From positions 1 to 64,000 of the forward strand of contig DYPH01000015.1 in assembly GCA_020720045.1 (NCBI GenBank): DNA of 64,000 bases. The letters run 5' to 3'. Shown here in pieces: positions 10,785 to 19,201 of this stretch (positions within the stretch are counted from its first letter, which is position 1; every line of letters begins with the position of its first letter). The DNA comes from Sorangium cellulosum (GTDB taxonomy: Bacteria; Myxococcota_A; Polyangia; Polyangiales; Polyangiaceae). A model generated the notes under the pieces. That model saw only the letters and a list, made by a program, of their open reading frames with translations. It made no database searches and was not told the DNA's origin. The translations under genes were made by a program, and so were the position numbers.

Positions 10785-11627
10785 TCACGGCTTGGTGAGG
10801 CGCGCGATTTCTTCCTTGATGAGCGTCTCGGCGAGCGCGGGGACGACTTCCCACACTGCTTTTTCAACGACTTCGCGGGAAAGCGCGAGAACGGCGTCGA
10901 CCTGGTCTTTGGTTAGGCCGAGTCCGTCGAGCTTGTTCGCAAGCGTCGCCGTGGCGGCGGCGACCGCGTGCGGGGCCGCGGGGGCGGCAGCGACCGGGGC
11001 CGGCTTGGGGGCCGCGGGAGCAGCCGGTGCGGCGAACGGGGCTGCGGGAGCGGCCGGTGCGGCGAACGGGGCAGCCGGCTTCGGGGCGGCGGGGGCCGCG
11101 ACAGGCGCTGCCGGAGCTGCAACCGGAACGGGCGGCTTTGCGGCGACGGCGGGCGGCGCCACGCCGAACATCGTCGATGCGGCGGGGCGGGCCGGCGGAA
11201 CGGGCGGCTTTGCGATGGCCGGCGGCGCTGCCGGCGCGGCTGCGACCGCGGGGGCCTCACCGCTCTCTTTGGCGGCGAGGACCTTCTTGACCTTGTCGAG
11301 AATCGCCTGTGTATCGAAGGGCTTATCGGCGGTGTCGTCGGCGCCGGCTTCCGCACCACGACCGGCGTCGTAGGGGTTGTGGCGGCTCGCAAGCAGGATC
11401 ACGGCCGCGCGCGGGAGCTTGCCGCGAAGTTCTTTCGCGAGGGCGTACCCGTCTTCCGTGTCGAGCACGGTGTCGACGAGAACGACGTCCGGATTCTTTG
11501 CCGCCTCCTCGAGGGCGGCAGCCCGGTTCCCGGCGAGCAGAACTTGGAAATCTTCGCCGCTGAACGTGATCTCGAGCACGCGGCGCATGGTCACGCTGTC
11601 ATCGACGGCCAGAAGAGTCTTCGCCAA
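10785..11627 (-). CDS. Response regulator with Ala/Pro linker and C-terminal helical tail
   Basis: A 280-residue protein with an N-terminal receiver domain (1-120) and no DNA-binding domain. The acidic pair is D9-D10, the phospho-acceptor is D52 in VVLVDTVLD, and the conserved Lys is K102 in ADKPFD, so it should be phosphorylatable. Residues about 125-225 are an Ala/Pro/Lys linker with PAAPFAAPAAP repeats. The last 50 residues (LGLTKDQVDAVLALSREVVEKAVWEVVPALAETLIKEEIARL) are predicted helical; a similar helical tail occurs in myxobacterial receiver proteins. The start is TTG: cctcc (GGAGG on the minus strand) sits 6 nt upstream and no ATG fits. No partner histidine kinase is nearby. Confidence 0.85.
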   Translation of the reverse strand: MAKTLLAVDDSVTMRRVLEITFSGEDFQVLLAGNRAAALEEAAKNPDVVLVDTVLDTEDGYALAKELRGKLPRAAVILLASRHNPYDAGRGAEAGADDTADKPFDTQAILDKVKKVLAAKESGEAPAVAAAPAAPPAIAKPPVPPARPAASTMFGVAPPAVAAKPPVPVAAPAAPVAAPAAPKPAAPFAAPAAPAAPFAAPAAPAAPKPAPVAAAPAAPHAVAAATATLANKLDGLGLTKDQVDAVLALSREVVEKAVWEVVPALAETLIKEEIARLTKP

Positions 11628-11954
11628 GAGATGCCTCCATCGGATGGCGAAGCTCCTTGAGCAATCGCCGATCGAGCGTAAAATCACGAATGAATTTACG
11701 CAAAAAATGCCGGACGAACCGGCCGCACACTCCATCGCCACCGGCCTTTTCCCACGCACGACGTGCCTTGAGAAGGGGGCTCGACACCGATTCGCCCACG
11801 ACGGACGTGGGCAGCAGAGGCGGCGATTCTGCGGATCCGGGCCACACGCTGTCAACTGCTTAGATGGGGTCGATGCGGAAACCGTGTGTTCCGTCGGTGG
11901 GCGCGACGACGACATCCGGTTACCGCCGAGCGAAATCCGTGCGATGACGCGCCG
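11628..11954. promoter_or_regulatory. 327-bp divergent intergenic region with overlapping candidate promoters
   Basis: No gene is seen here. On the minus strand TTGCGT (11698-11703), a 17-bp spacer and TACGCT (11675-11680) could drive the response regulator gene. On the plus strand TTGAGC (11657-11662), a 16-bp spacer and TAAAAT (11679-11684) could drive the pseudouridine synthase gene through a 270-nt leader. The two -10 boxes overlap, so the two directions could compete. This stretch is locally AT-rich compared with its surroundings. Both promoter calls rest on consensus matches only. Confidence 0.4.
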
Positions 11955-12893
11955 ATGAAGGAAGCTCCCGTTCCGCCGGCCCTTTCCGGTCGCCCCCTCG
12001 ATGGTGCCGTGCGAACGCTCTTTTCGTTTTCGTGGAATCAGGCCCGTGAGGCGGTTCGGACCGGCAAAGTGGCCGTCGATGGCGTCGTCGTGACCGACGG
12101 GCTGAAGTTCGTGCGGACCGGGCAGACCGTCCGTTGGGACGAGGCCGCCCGCCGCCCACGGCCAGAGACCGACCTCCCGAAAGAGGCGGTCGCCTTCGTC
12201 GACAATCATGTGGTTGTCGTCGAAAAACCGAGTGGAATCAGCACGATCCCCTTCGACGAAAAGGAAACGGGCACCCTCGATGCGCGCGTCCGCGCGTGGC
12301 TCGCCGCCCACGATCGGAACCTACGCGGAGCCCGTGGAGGGCCTCCGACGCTCGGGATTGTCCATCGGATCGACAAGGAAACGTCCGGACTGGTTGTCTT
12401 CACCCGCTCCTGGCAGGCCAAGCAGAGCCTCGCAAATCAATTCCGGTTTCATACGGTCCATCGGCGCTACCTCGCGATCGTCCACGGTCATTTCAAAGGC
12501 GGTACTCTTACGAGTCATATCCTCGATGATCGCGGTGATGGCCTCCGCGGCTCCTGGGAAGCGCGCCCGCGGAAGTCGAAGAGGCCCCAGGGGCAGTGGG
12601 CGCGGACCCACATTGAGGTCGTGGAAGAGCTTGACGGGGCTACCCTCGTCGCCTGCCGGTTGGAGACGGGGCGAACCCATCAAATTCGCATCCATCTTTC
12701 CGAGGCCGGGCACCCTCTTCTTGGGGAGCGCGTCTACATTCGCGGCTTCCGTGGCAACGAGATTCCGGCACAGCGCCTCATGCTCCACGCCGCCGAACTT
12801 GGGTTCACGCATCCCGCCCATGAAGGGGATGTGCGTTTTGAGCGGCCGGTCCCGCCCGACTTCGACGAAACGCTAAACCGCCTCCGCAAGTGA
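11955..12893 (+). CDS. RluA-family RNA pseudouridine synthase
   Basis: A 312-residue enzyme that isomerises uridine to pseudouridine in RNA, most likely 23S rRNA. The N-terminus is a short S4-like RNA-binding domain (LFSFSWNQAREAVRTGKVAVDGVVV). The catalytic domain has the RluA signature HRIDKETSGLVV with catalytic Asp140, and later LETGRTHQIRIHL and the end motif LMLHAAELGF. The basic insert PRKSKRPQGQWART is present. The ATG at 11955 is chosen because it begins just before the S4 domain; upstream in-frame sequence is not protein-like. Which of RluA, RluC or RluD it matches cannot be decided here. Confidence 0.9.
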   Translation: MKEAPVPPALSGRPLDGAVRTLFSFSWNQAREAVRTGKVAVDGVVVTDGLKFVRTGQTVRWDEAARRPRPETDLPKEAVAFVDNHVVVVEKPSGISTIPFDEKETGTLDARVRAWLAAHDRNLRGARGGPPTLGIVHRIDKETSGLVVFTRSWQAKQSLANQFRFHTVHRRYLAIVHGHFKGGTLTSHILDDRGDGLRGSWEARPRKSKRPQGQWARTHIEVVEELDGATLVACRLETGRTHQIRIHLSEAGHPLLGERVYIRGFRGNEIPAQRLMLHAAELGFTHPAHEGDVRFERPVPPDFDETLNRLRK

Positions 12894-12908
12894 TGCAGAA
12901 GGCGGTTT
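12875..12908. terminator. Hairpin at the end of the pseudouridine synthase gene
   Basis: Perfect 9-bp arms AAACCGCCT and AGGCGGTTT span the stop codon. It lies between two convergent genes and could serve both, but there is no T tract beyond the stem. Confidence 0.5.
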
Positions 12909-12933
12909 GAACGACGAAAGAGGGATTGGGGAA

Positions 12934-14430
12934 CTAGGTCGCTTCCGGCGACTCTTTTTCCCCTTCTTTCTTTTGATCGCCGTGCTCATTCAGTGCGCGG
13001 CGGAGCGGGACGATCAGGGCGAACGTCAAGATGCCGGTGACCAACGCGAGGCCGGAGAGCATCCAGAAGAAGTTCCCCTTCGACATTTTCGTCCAGTAGA
13101 GGCCGAGGTAGCCGGAGAGGTAGCCGCCGAAGCAGCTCGAGAGGAACCACATCCCCATCATCAGCGAGAGCACGCGGGGCGGGGAGACCTTGGTGACCAG
13201 CGAAAGGCCGACGGGCGAGAGGTAGAGCTCGCCGAGCGTCAAGAAGAGGAACATGACGATTAGCCAGCTCATGTTCGTCTTGCCGGTCTCGCCGCCAAAG
13301 TGGGCGCCACCCACCATAAAGACGAAGGAAATGGCCAGGAGGAAGCAGCCGATCGCCATCTTGGTGACGCTCCCAGGCTCCTTGCCCTTCGCATATTGGG
13401 CGGCCCAAAGCGCATTGATCGCCGGCGTAAGCGCGAAGATCATGAAGGGATTGACCGCCTGAAACCAGGACGCCGGAACTTCCCAGCCGAAGACGTGGCG
13501 CTCGGTGCTCTCGAGCGCCCAGTCGGCGATGGTGCCGCTCTGCTGCTCGTAAACGCCCCAAAACACGGTGTTAAGGAGGCAGAGCACCACGAGGGCGAAC
13601 ATTTTCTCCCATTCGTCGCGCGTGAACGGGGTCGCCTTCGGCGGATCGGCGATTTCTTTCTTCGCCGCGTCCCGGAAGCCGGCCTTTTCGTCCTCGACGA
13701 GCTTCGTCCGCGCCGCCTCCTTCATCCGATTGTCGGGGGCGAGGTACTTTTGGCCGCTCAGGTAAATCACGAGGCCGACGAGGAGACCGACGCCCGCCGA
13801 GCCGAACCCGAGCCCCCAGCCGACCTTCTCTCCCAACGTCCCGCAGACGAACGGGGCGATGAATGCACCGAGATTGATCCCGACGTAGAAAATACCAAAG
13901 GCGCGGTCCCGGCGGGGATCATTCTCCTTATAGAGAGAGCCGACTTGCGTCGAGATATTCGGTTTGAAAAACCCGTTTCCGAGAATGAGAAGCAGGATTC
14001 CCGGATAGAAGGTTGCGTCCTTCATCAACAGGAATTGCCCGGCCGCCATGACGATCGCTCCGATGACGACCGAACGCCTTTGGCCTAGGAATTTATCGGC
14101 AATCCATCCGCCAACGACCGGCGTCGCGTAGGACCCAGCGATGTACCAGCCGGTCAATTCGGACGCGAACTGCTTGTCGTCGAGGGGGCCGTGCAGCTTC
14201 TCGAAGAATCCGCGGACCGCTTCATTTCCGTGGACGATGTGGGCGCCGCGATCGGTGAACGCGGCAGTCACCAAATAGTAACGCAAGATGGCGCGCATTC
14301 CGTAATAACAGAAGCGTTCCCACATCTCGGTAAAGAAGAGGACGTAGAGCCCGACCGGGTGGCCAAAGAGTTCCTTTTCGTAGGGGGGACGAACGTCGGG
14401 TTCGGCGAGGCCAGGTGCGGTATTTGCCAT
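12934..14430 (-). CDS. POT/PTR2-family proton-dependent oligopeptide transporter
   Basis: A 498-residue inner-membrane symporter that imports di- and tripeptides with protons. The family signature FFTEMWERFCYYGMRAIL lies about residues 20-38, carrying the ExxER-type proton-coupling motif region, followed by repeated hydrophobic helices. FYVGINLGAFIAPFVCG (about 145-160) matches the second PTR signature. Between helices 6 and 7 is a long charged segment (MKEAARTKLVEDEKAGF...), common in bacterial POT proteins. The C-terminus is cytoplasmic and Glu/Lys-rich. The ATG at 14430 is preferred over one 13 codons upstream because the upstream residues (HRRTVRASRAP) look non-coding. It appears monocistronic. 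Confidence 0.9.
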   Translation of the reverse strand: MANTAPGLAEPDVRPPYEKELFGHPVGLYVLFFTEMWERFCYYGMRAILRYYLVTAAFTDRGAHIVHGNEAVRGFFEKLHGPLDDKQFASELTGWYIAGSYATPVVGGWIADKFLGQRRSVVIGAIVMAAGQFLLMKDATFYPGILLLILGNGFFKPNISTQVGSLYKENDPRRDRAFGIFYVGINLGAFIAPFVCGTLGEKVGWGLGFGSAGVGLLVGLVIYLSGQKYLAPDNRMKEAARTKLVEDEKAGFRDAAKKEIADPPKATPFTRDEWEKMFALVVLCLLNTVFWGVYEQQSGTIADWALESTERHVFGWEVPASWFQAVNPFMIFALTPAINALWAAQYAKGKEPGSVTKMAIGCFLLAISFVFMVGGAHFGGETGKTNMSWLIVMFLFLTLGELYLSPVGLSLVTKVSPPRVLSLMMGMWFLSSCFGGYLSGYLGLYWTKMSKGNFFWMLSGLALVTGILTFALIVPLRRALNEHGDQKKEGEKESPEAT

Positions 14431-14569
14431 CGGAGCGCGCGACGCTCGCACAGTCCGGCGGTGAATCACAAGCGGCTCGGCGGTCGGTCGGTGGAAGCCG
14501 CCCGCCGTTTCTCGTGACGCCGATTCCCATCAACTCGCTGGCGGCGTGTGCGCGCCAAAAACGGAGCGA

Positions 14570-15559
14570 TTACCGAAGGTAGTACCACTTCGGCGCTTGG
14601 GAGACCTCCAAGTGAAAATGGTTCCGGTGGGGGTAGTTGAAGTTGGGCGTCAATTCGACGTTGAAGATGCGCGCGTTGGCCGTCTCACACGCAAGTGCCC
14701 AAAGTTCCTGTGCTTCTGGCGTCGCTGGGTTCGGCCCCGCCCCCGAGGTGCAAAGGGCGCCGCCGATCCTTCCGTGGAAGTCTTTTTCGACGCTCAGCTT
14801 CGTGCCGTCCTTTTTTACGAGCGTCCCGACGTCGATTGCCATCGCCCCCGAATGGCGCGGGCCCGGCTTGTCTTCGGGCCAGTTCTTGGCCGGCGGGCGA
14901 TAGGCCGACATATGGATCACTTCGACGATATTGTGCGCTGCAAGCAACTTGGACCAATCGTCCAAGGCGAGCACTTGGCGGCAATCGAAAATCTCGTAAA
15001 TGCTCGTCGGTCGGTCCTTGGCCGGGAGGCCAGAATGGTAGGAAACGCCTCCAACAGCTGCTGCGAGCCGGACCGGGGCGATGACGCCGCGCGCGGAATC
15101 GACGCTCGTAAGGGCAATCTTCCGCGTTTGAGCTTCCTGAAGACACTGCTCCTTCGTCATGTTTCCGTAGCGAAATGCCGGACCGAGATCCCCCGGCGGT
15201 GGCTGACGAAGAACAGGGATTGAAAAGGTTGGCTTGCCGGCGGTCGGAGCGAGTACCTGCGGGGCAAACGTCGGCGCGGGGGGCACTGCCGGGGCGAGGC
15301 CGTTCGGGGCGGTCGCATACGGGGCCTGTTCCTGCTCGGAGAGCGTCGGCGTCTCGTCGGCATCCTCTACCGGGAGAATGGCCGGCGGGGGAGGGAGAGG
15401 CGGAAGCTCGGAAGTCTTAGAAATACTGGGTTTCTTCGCGGAAGTCCCTTTCTTCGCGGCGCGGGCGGTCGGGTGACCCTTTTGGGGGGCCGCCGGGCGC
15501 GCTTCTGCCGTCGACGCGACGAGCAGGAGCAGAAGAGCAAGGGAAGGCCGAGACGTCAT
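14570..15559 (-). CDS. Secreted extensin-like / D,D-peptidase-fold protein
   Basis: A 329-residue exported protein. The signal peptide is MTSRPSLALLLLLVASTAEA. A Pro/Ala/Lys-rich stretch (20-135) leads to a C-terminal domain with paired Cys, HSGAMAIDVG and the final HRNHFHLEV. This is the pattern of the extensin-like C-terminal family, which shares the His/Asp metal-site layout of M15/VanY-type D,D-peptidases. It is probably a cell-wall protein or peptidoglycan hydrolase in the periplasm; enzymatic activity is inference. It is divergent from hrcA, and the CIRCE-like element lies only 12 bp before its start, so heat-shock control is possible. Confidence 0.75.
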   Translation of the reverse strand: MTSRPSLALLLLLVASTAEARPAAPQKGHPTARAAKKGTSAKKPSISKTSELPPLPPPPAILPVEDADETPTLSEQEQAPYATAPNGLAPAVPPAPTFAPQVLAPTAGKPTFSIPVLRQPPPGDLGPAFRYGNMTKEQCLQEAQTRKIALTSVDSARGVIAPVRLAAAVGGVSYHSGLPAKDRPTSIYEIFDCRQVLALDDWSKLLAAHNIVEVIHMSAYRPPAKNWPEDKPGPRHSGAMAIDVGTLVKKDGTKLSVEKDFHGRIGGALCTSGAGPNPATPEAQELWALACETANARIFNVELTPNFNYPHRNHFHLEVSQAPKWYYLR

Positions 15560-15570
15560 GGAGACGGACG

Positions 15571-15597
15571 TTAGCAGGGGCGTCCAAAACGCGCTAA
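15571..15597. promoter_or_regulatory. CIRCE-like HrcA operator
   Basis: This 27-bp element begins TTAGCAGGG and ends ACGCGCTAA, separated by exactly 9 bp. The CIRCE consensus is TTAGCACTC-N9-GAGTGCTAA. Each half-site matches 6 of 9 bases, the outer arms GTTAGC/GCTAAC are perfectly symmetric, and the spacing is exactly right. It lies 42 bp before hrcA, where autoregulation by HrcA is expected, and also next to the start of the divergent extensin-like gene. Confidence 0.65.
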
Positions 15598-15639
15598 CCT
15601 TCGGCGCTCGCGGCCGGCCCGGCGGCTCGCGGTGCCGCC

Positions 15640-16677
15640 ATGACCCCGCTATCCCCCCGAAAAAAACAGATTCTCTACGCCATCGTCTCCGAGTTCGTCA
15701 CGACCGGTGAGCCGGTCGGATCGCGGACGCTCTCCAAACGGGGAATCGATCTTTCTCCGGCCACGATTCGTAATGAACTTGCAGATTTGGAGGAGGCTGG
15801 CCTCCTTCGGCAACCGCACACGAGCGCCGGACGTGTTCCGACCGATGGCGCCTTTCGGGTGTTCGTCGATGCCCTGATGGAGCTCCGGCAGCTGACCGTT
15901 GAGGAGCACGCGAAAATCCGCCATCACGTGGAGGAGGTCGAACCGGGCCTCCAAGGCCTCCGCGAAACTGGTAAATTTCTTGCGGAATTGACGGGGACTG
16001 CCGCGATTGTCGTTGCGACGCGGTCCGACACGCTCACGTTGAAGCACCTTCGGTTTATCCGAACGGTCCCCGGCGAACTCCTCGCGGTCTTTGTGATGAG
16101 CGATGGCACGGTGCAAAACCGTTTTATCCCCGTCGAGATTGATGAACTCGAACTCCACAGAATCCATAATCTTTTGGACGATGTGATCGAAGGACGAACC
16201 CTCGGAGACCTCCGCGCGTTTTTTGCCGAACGCATGGGGGCCGAGCGCGTACTCCGCGATGCTCTGCGCAAGCGGGCCTACGAAATCGCGGGGGCGGCGA
16301 TGGAAGGGGCCGGAGGGGCGCCGGTCGTCGACGTCGTCATTGAGGGGCGCCACAAACTCCTTCAACGACCGGAATTCTCGCAGGGGAGCGAGATGCACAA
16401 AATCGTCGCTGCCCTTGACGAAGAGACCCAAATCGTTGGGCTGTTGGACGCCGCAGCCGCAGCGCGCGGAACGGCCATTTTCGTAGGCAAAGAGGCGGGC
16501 GATCTCGCCGATGGTCAACTTGCCATCGTCGGCGCGTCGTACGCCGTTCAGCATCGTGTCCACGGTTCCGTCGGCGTGATCGGTCCGACGCGCATGGACT
16601 ACCCTTCCGTCGTTCCGCTCGTCACCGCGACCGCCCACGCCATGAGCGAAGCCCGCACGAAACCGCCGAAAGAGTGA
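15640..16677 (+). CDS. hrcA: Heat-inducible transcription repressor HrcA
   Basis: A 345-residue repressor that binds CIRCE operators and shuts off chaperone genes; GroEL activates it. The N-terminal winged helix (SPRKKQILYAIVSEFV..GEPVGSRTLSKRG...SPATIRNELADLEEAGLLRQPHTSAGRVPTD) is strongly conserved. The C-terminal GAF-like domain ends with GSVGVIGPTRMDYPSVVPLV, the family's hallmark. Length is typical. Unlike the usual hrcA-grpE-dnaK order, here it is followed by a cNMP-binding protein and a cation transporter, so its chaperone targets must be elsewhere. A CIRCE-like site lies upstream. Confidence 0.95.
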   Translation: MTPLSPRKKQILYAIVSEFVTTGEPVGSRTLSKRGIDLSPATIRNELADLEEAGLLRQPHTSAGRVPTDGAFRVFVDALMELRQLTVEEHAKIRHHVEEVEPGLQGLRETGKFLAELTGTAAIVVATRSDTLTLKHLRFIRTVPGELLAVFVMSDGTVQNRFIPVEIDELELHRIHNLLDDVIEGRTLGDLRAFFAERMGAERVLRDALRKRAYEIAGAAMEGAGGAPVVDVVIEGRHKLLQRPEFSQGSEMHKIVAALDEETQIVGLLDAAAAARGTAIFVGKEAGDLADGQLAIVGASYAVQHRVHGSVGVIGPTRMDYPSVVPLVTATAHAMSEARTKPPKE

Positions 16678-16775
16678 CGTTTTGCGGGCGCGGTCTGCGA
16701 TGCTGCGCCGCGCGAGGAGGAGCCCGACAGGGCGCCTCGCATTTCGCGACCGAGTTGCAGTAGGGTCGCCCGACT

Positions 16776-18074
16776 ATGAGCGGCGATACGAAAGCAAAAG
16801 CGGATCCGTCCCCCAGCGCTCCGATTGCGGCGCTTGCCGGCGGGCGGCGGCCTGAAGCGCTTGCGGCAGCGGTCGCTGAGCTGGAGGCGGCTCTCGCGAA
16901 CCGCGCAGCCCTTTGGGTGCTGACAGAAGCGCTGGAGGATCAGGAGCTTGCGCTGCGAGGGCGGCGTGCGCTGCTCGCCGAGGCGGTCCGTACCGGCGAC
17001 CTCCCGATGGTCATGCTCACGCTTACGTCGCTCACAAAGTCGGGCCATGAGGCCGACTCGGCGGCGGCGTTGACGCCCTTTGCCGCCGGTTCCGCGCGCT
17101 ATCAGTCGGCCCCGAAGCCGCCGGCACTTCTTCCCCGCGGCGACGCGCCGAAGAGCACCGCGAGCCTCCTTGCGGCGGCGATGGCCTCGATTTCGTTGGT
17201 GGAAACGCGAGCTACCTCGGAAGGCGAGGAAGCGGCGACGCGCGTGACGTTCCTCTCGGGGCTCGACGTCGACGCGCTCGTCGCATTCACAAAATGCTTG
17301 AAAGTTCGGGTCGTTGCCCCCGGCGAGACCCTGGTGAACGTCGACGAGGCCGGTGATGCGGCATTTCTCGTGGTCCGCGGGGCGCTTACCGTCCTACGCC
17401 GCGAGCCGGAAGGGGAAGCACTGCAGGTTGTGGCGCACGTCGGCCCGGGCGCGCTTTTTGGGGAGCTGGCGCTCCTGTCCCGCGCGCCGCGGACGGCGAC
17501 GATTACCAGCGCTTCCCCAGCCATTCTGCTCGTAGCGGAGCGGTCGGCGCTCGTCGCCGCCGTCGAGACTTGCCCGCCCCTCGGCGCCGCGCTCGCCGCC
17601 CACTGCCGGGAGCGCCTCCTTGCCCAGGCGCTCCTTTCGGCGCCCGTGTTTACCTCGGTACACGACGAGGAACGCCCCGCGTTCGCTCAAAATTTTGAAC
17701 TTCGCGTTCACGACGAAGGGGAAATTCTCGTTCACGAAGGGGACGCAGCGCGAGGGCTCTTCGTCGTCGCCGCAGGAAAGGTGCATGTTGCACGCGAAGA
17801 CGAAGGGGAGCGCCTATTCCTCGACGAACTCGGCCCCGGCGACATCTTCGGCGAGCTCGCGACGGTGCTCCGCCGTCCGGCTACCGCCGACGTCGTTGCG
17901 ATCCGGCCGACGGTCACCCTCTTCTTACCGCGCGAAAAGTTTGTAGATCTCGTCCGCGAGCGCCCCTTGGTCTTGCATGCTCTTTACTTGCTCGCTGTCG
18001 GCCGCGACGACGAAACACGCGCCGCTTCGGCTTCGTCGACCCTCGTTCTGGACGGCGACGACCTCTTTGTCTGA
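16776..18074 (+). CDS. Protein with two cyclic-nucleotide-binding domains
   Basis: A 432-residue soluble protein. Residues about 1-140 are Ala-rich and helical, with repeats that could be TPR-like. Two Crp-type cNMP-binding domains follow, about 155-280 and 285-415. The phosphate-binding cassettes are visible as FGELALLSRAPRTATI and FGELATVLRRPATADV, both with the conserved Gly-Glu and Arg. No DNA-binding helix-turn-helix follows, so it is not a Crp/FNR transcription factor; it probably senses cAMP or cGMP and acts through protein contacts. Its stop overlaps the start of the cation transporter gene (TGATG), indicating translational coupling. Confidence 0.83.
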   Translation: MSGDTKAKADPSPSAPIAALAGGRRPEALAAAVAELEAALANRAALWVLTEALEDQELALRGRRALLAEAVRTGDLPMVMLTLTSLTKSGHEADSAAALTPFAAGSARYQSAPKPPALLPRGDAPKSTASLLAAAMASISLVETRATSEGEEAATRVTFLSGLDVDALVAFTKCLKVRVVAPGETLVNVDEAGDAAFLVVRGALTVLRREPEGEALQVVAHVGPGALFGELALLSRAPRTATITSASPAILLVAERSALVAAVETCPPLGAALAAHCRERLLAQALLSAPVFTSVHDEERPAFAQNFELRVHDEGEILVHEGDAARGLFVVAAGKVHVAREDEGERLFLDELGPGDIFGELATVLRRPATADVVAIRPTVTLFLPREKFVDLVRERPLVLHALYLLAVGRDDETRAASASSTLVLDGDDLFV

Positions 18075-19135
18075 TGGCGACGCTCCCCCCTCCGAAGGCC
18101 GGCGTTTCCCTGCCGGCACCGAAGACTCCGCGTGAGGCGCGGCAAGAGCGGCGCTTGCAGCTCGTGCTCGTGCTCGTCTTTCTCTTTTTTGGCTTTGAAT
18201 ACGCGGGGGCCAAGGTTGCCGACAGCGTCGTCCTGAAGGCCGATGCACTCCATCTGCTCCTCGACATTTTCTCCTTGGCGCTCTCTCTGGCCGCCATGGC
18301 CGTGGCGCGTCGCCCGCCGACGCCACGCTATCCCTTCGGATTTAAACGCGTTGAACCGCTAGCCGCGCTCGTGAACGGCGTACTCTTGCTGCTGGCGACC
18401 GCGGAAATCATCCATGAGGCCGTCGAGGCGGTCCAAGGGGACGTCGCCCCAAAGCAGACGATCATGCTCGTCGTCGCCGCCGCGGCCCTCGTCGTGAACG
18501 GAACGAGCGCGTGGCTGTTGCATGGCGCCATGGGTGAGGATCATCACGGCCATGGCCACGACGCCCATCACCTCGGCCACGACGCCCATCACCTCGGCCA
18601 CGACGATCATCCCCATGATGGTCACTCCCACGGCCACGACGACCACGGCCACGCCCTGAACCTCCGCGGCGCCTGGCTCCACCTTCTCGGCGACGCCCTC
18701 GGCGCGGTCGCCGCCCTCATTGCCGCCGTCGTCATCCGCCTCGGCGGCCCCCGATGGATCGACCCGGCGGCGAGCTTTTTGGTCGCGATCATCCTTGTCG
18801 TTGGGGCCGTTCGTCTTCTCCGGGACGCCGGAGCCGTCCTCCTCGGCGCCTCCCCGAAGCGACTTGATGTCGACGAGATTCACGCTTTTCTTATGGCATT
18901 TCCAGGAGTTGGTGAGGTTACCGACCTCCGTCTTTGGACTCTGGGCGCCGGCGCCGACGCGATGGTCGCCCACGTCACGACCGACGGACGCAAAGGGGTC
19001 GGGATTTCGGCCTCGCGGGCGGTGGCACGTGCCTTCCCGATCGCCCATGTGACCGTCCAGGAGCTCCCCGCCGGCCATGACGAGCATGTTCACGAGCATG
19101 ATCACGAGCATCACGACCACGACCACGCTTCCTGA
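18074..19135 (+). CDS. Cation diffusion facilitator (Zn/Co/Ni/Cd efflux)
   Basis: A 353-residue inner-membrane CDF antiporter that exports divalent metals. Six transmembrane helices are predicted, with the metal-site motifs in helices 2 and 5 (LKADALHLLLDIFS and LHLLGDALGAVAA). A very His-rich loop (about residues 155-195, repeated HDAHHLGH units) separates helices 4 and 5, as in ZitB/ZnT-type zinc transporters. The cytoplasmic C-terminal domain carries LRLWTLGAGADAMVAHV, and the extreme C-terminus is again a His/Asp run. Zinc is the likeliest substrate. It overlaps the upstream cNMP-binding gene by one base. Confidence 0.92.
   Translation: MATLPPPKAGVSLPAPKTPREARQERRLQLVLVLVFLFFGFEYAGAKVADSVVLKADALHLLLDIFSLALSLAAMAVARRPPTPRYPFGFKRVEPLAALVNGVLLLLATAEIIHEAVEAVQGDVAPKQTIMLVVAAAALVVNGTSAWLLHGAMGEDHHGHGHDAHHLGHDAHHLGHDDHPHDGHSHGHDDHGHALNLRGAWLHLLGDALGAVAALIAAVVIRLGGPRWIDPAASFLVAIILVVGAVRLLRDAGAVLLGASPKRLDVDEIHAFLMAFPGVGEVTDLRLWTLGAGADAMVAHVTTDGRKGVGISASRAVARAFPIAHVTVQELPAGHDEHVHEHDHEHHDHDHAS
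18554..18604 (+). repeat. 21-bp in-frame tandem repeat coding the His-rich loop
   Basis: Two full identical 21-bp units (18554-18574, 18575-18595) and a partial third encode the GHDAHHL repeats of the CDF metal-binding loop. The repeat keeps the reading frame, so copy-number change would only alter loop length. Confidence 0.85.
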
Positions 19136-19145
19136 TCTCCGAAAC

Positions 19146-19180
19146 GGCAACGCCCCGTCTCTTCCGAGCGGGGCGTTGCC
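19146..19180. terminator. Hairpin between convergent CDF and Cys-rich lipoprotein genes
   Basis: A perfect 12-bp stem (GGCAACGCCCCG and CGGGGCGTTGCC) with an 11-nt loop lies 11 bp after the CDF stop. T tracts are weak on both sides, but position and stability fit a shared terminator. Confidence 0.75.
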
Positions 19181-19201
19181 AATTGCGTTGAAGCGTACCT
19201 G

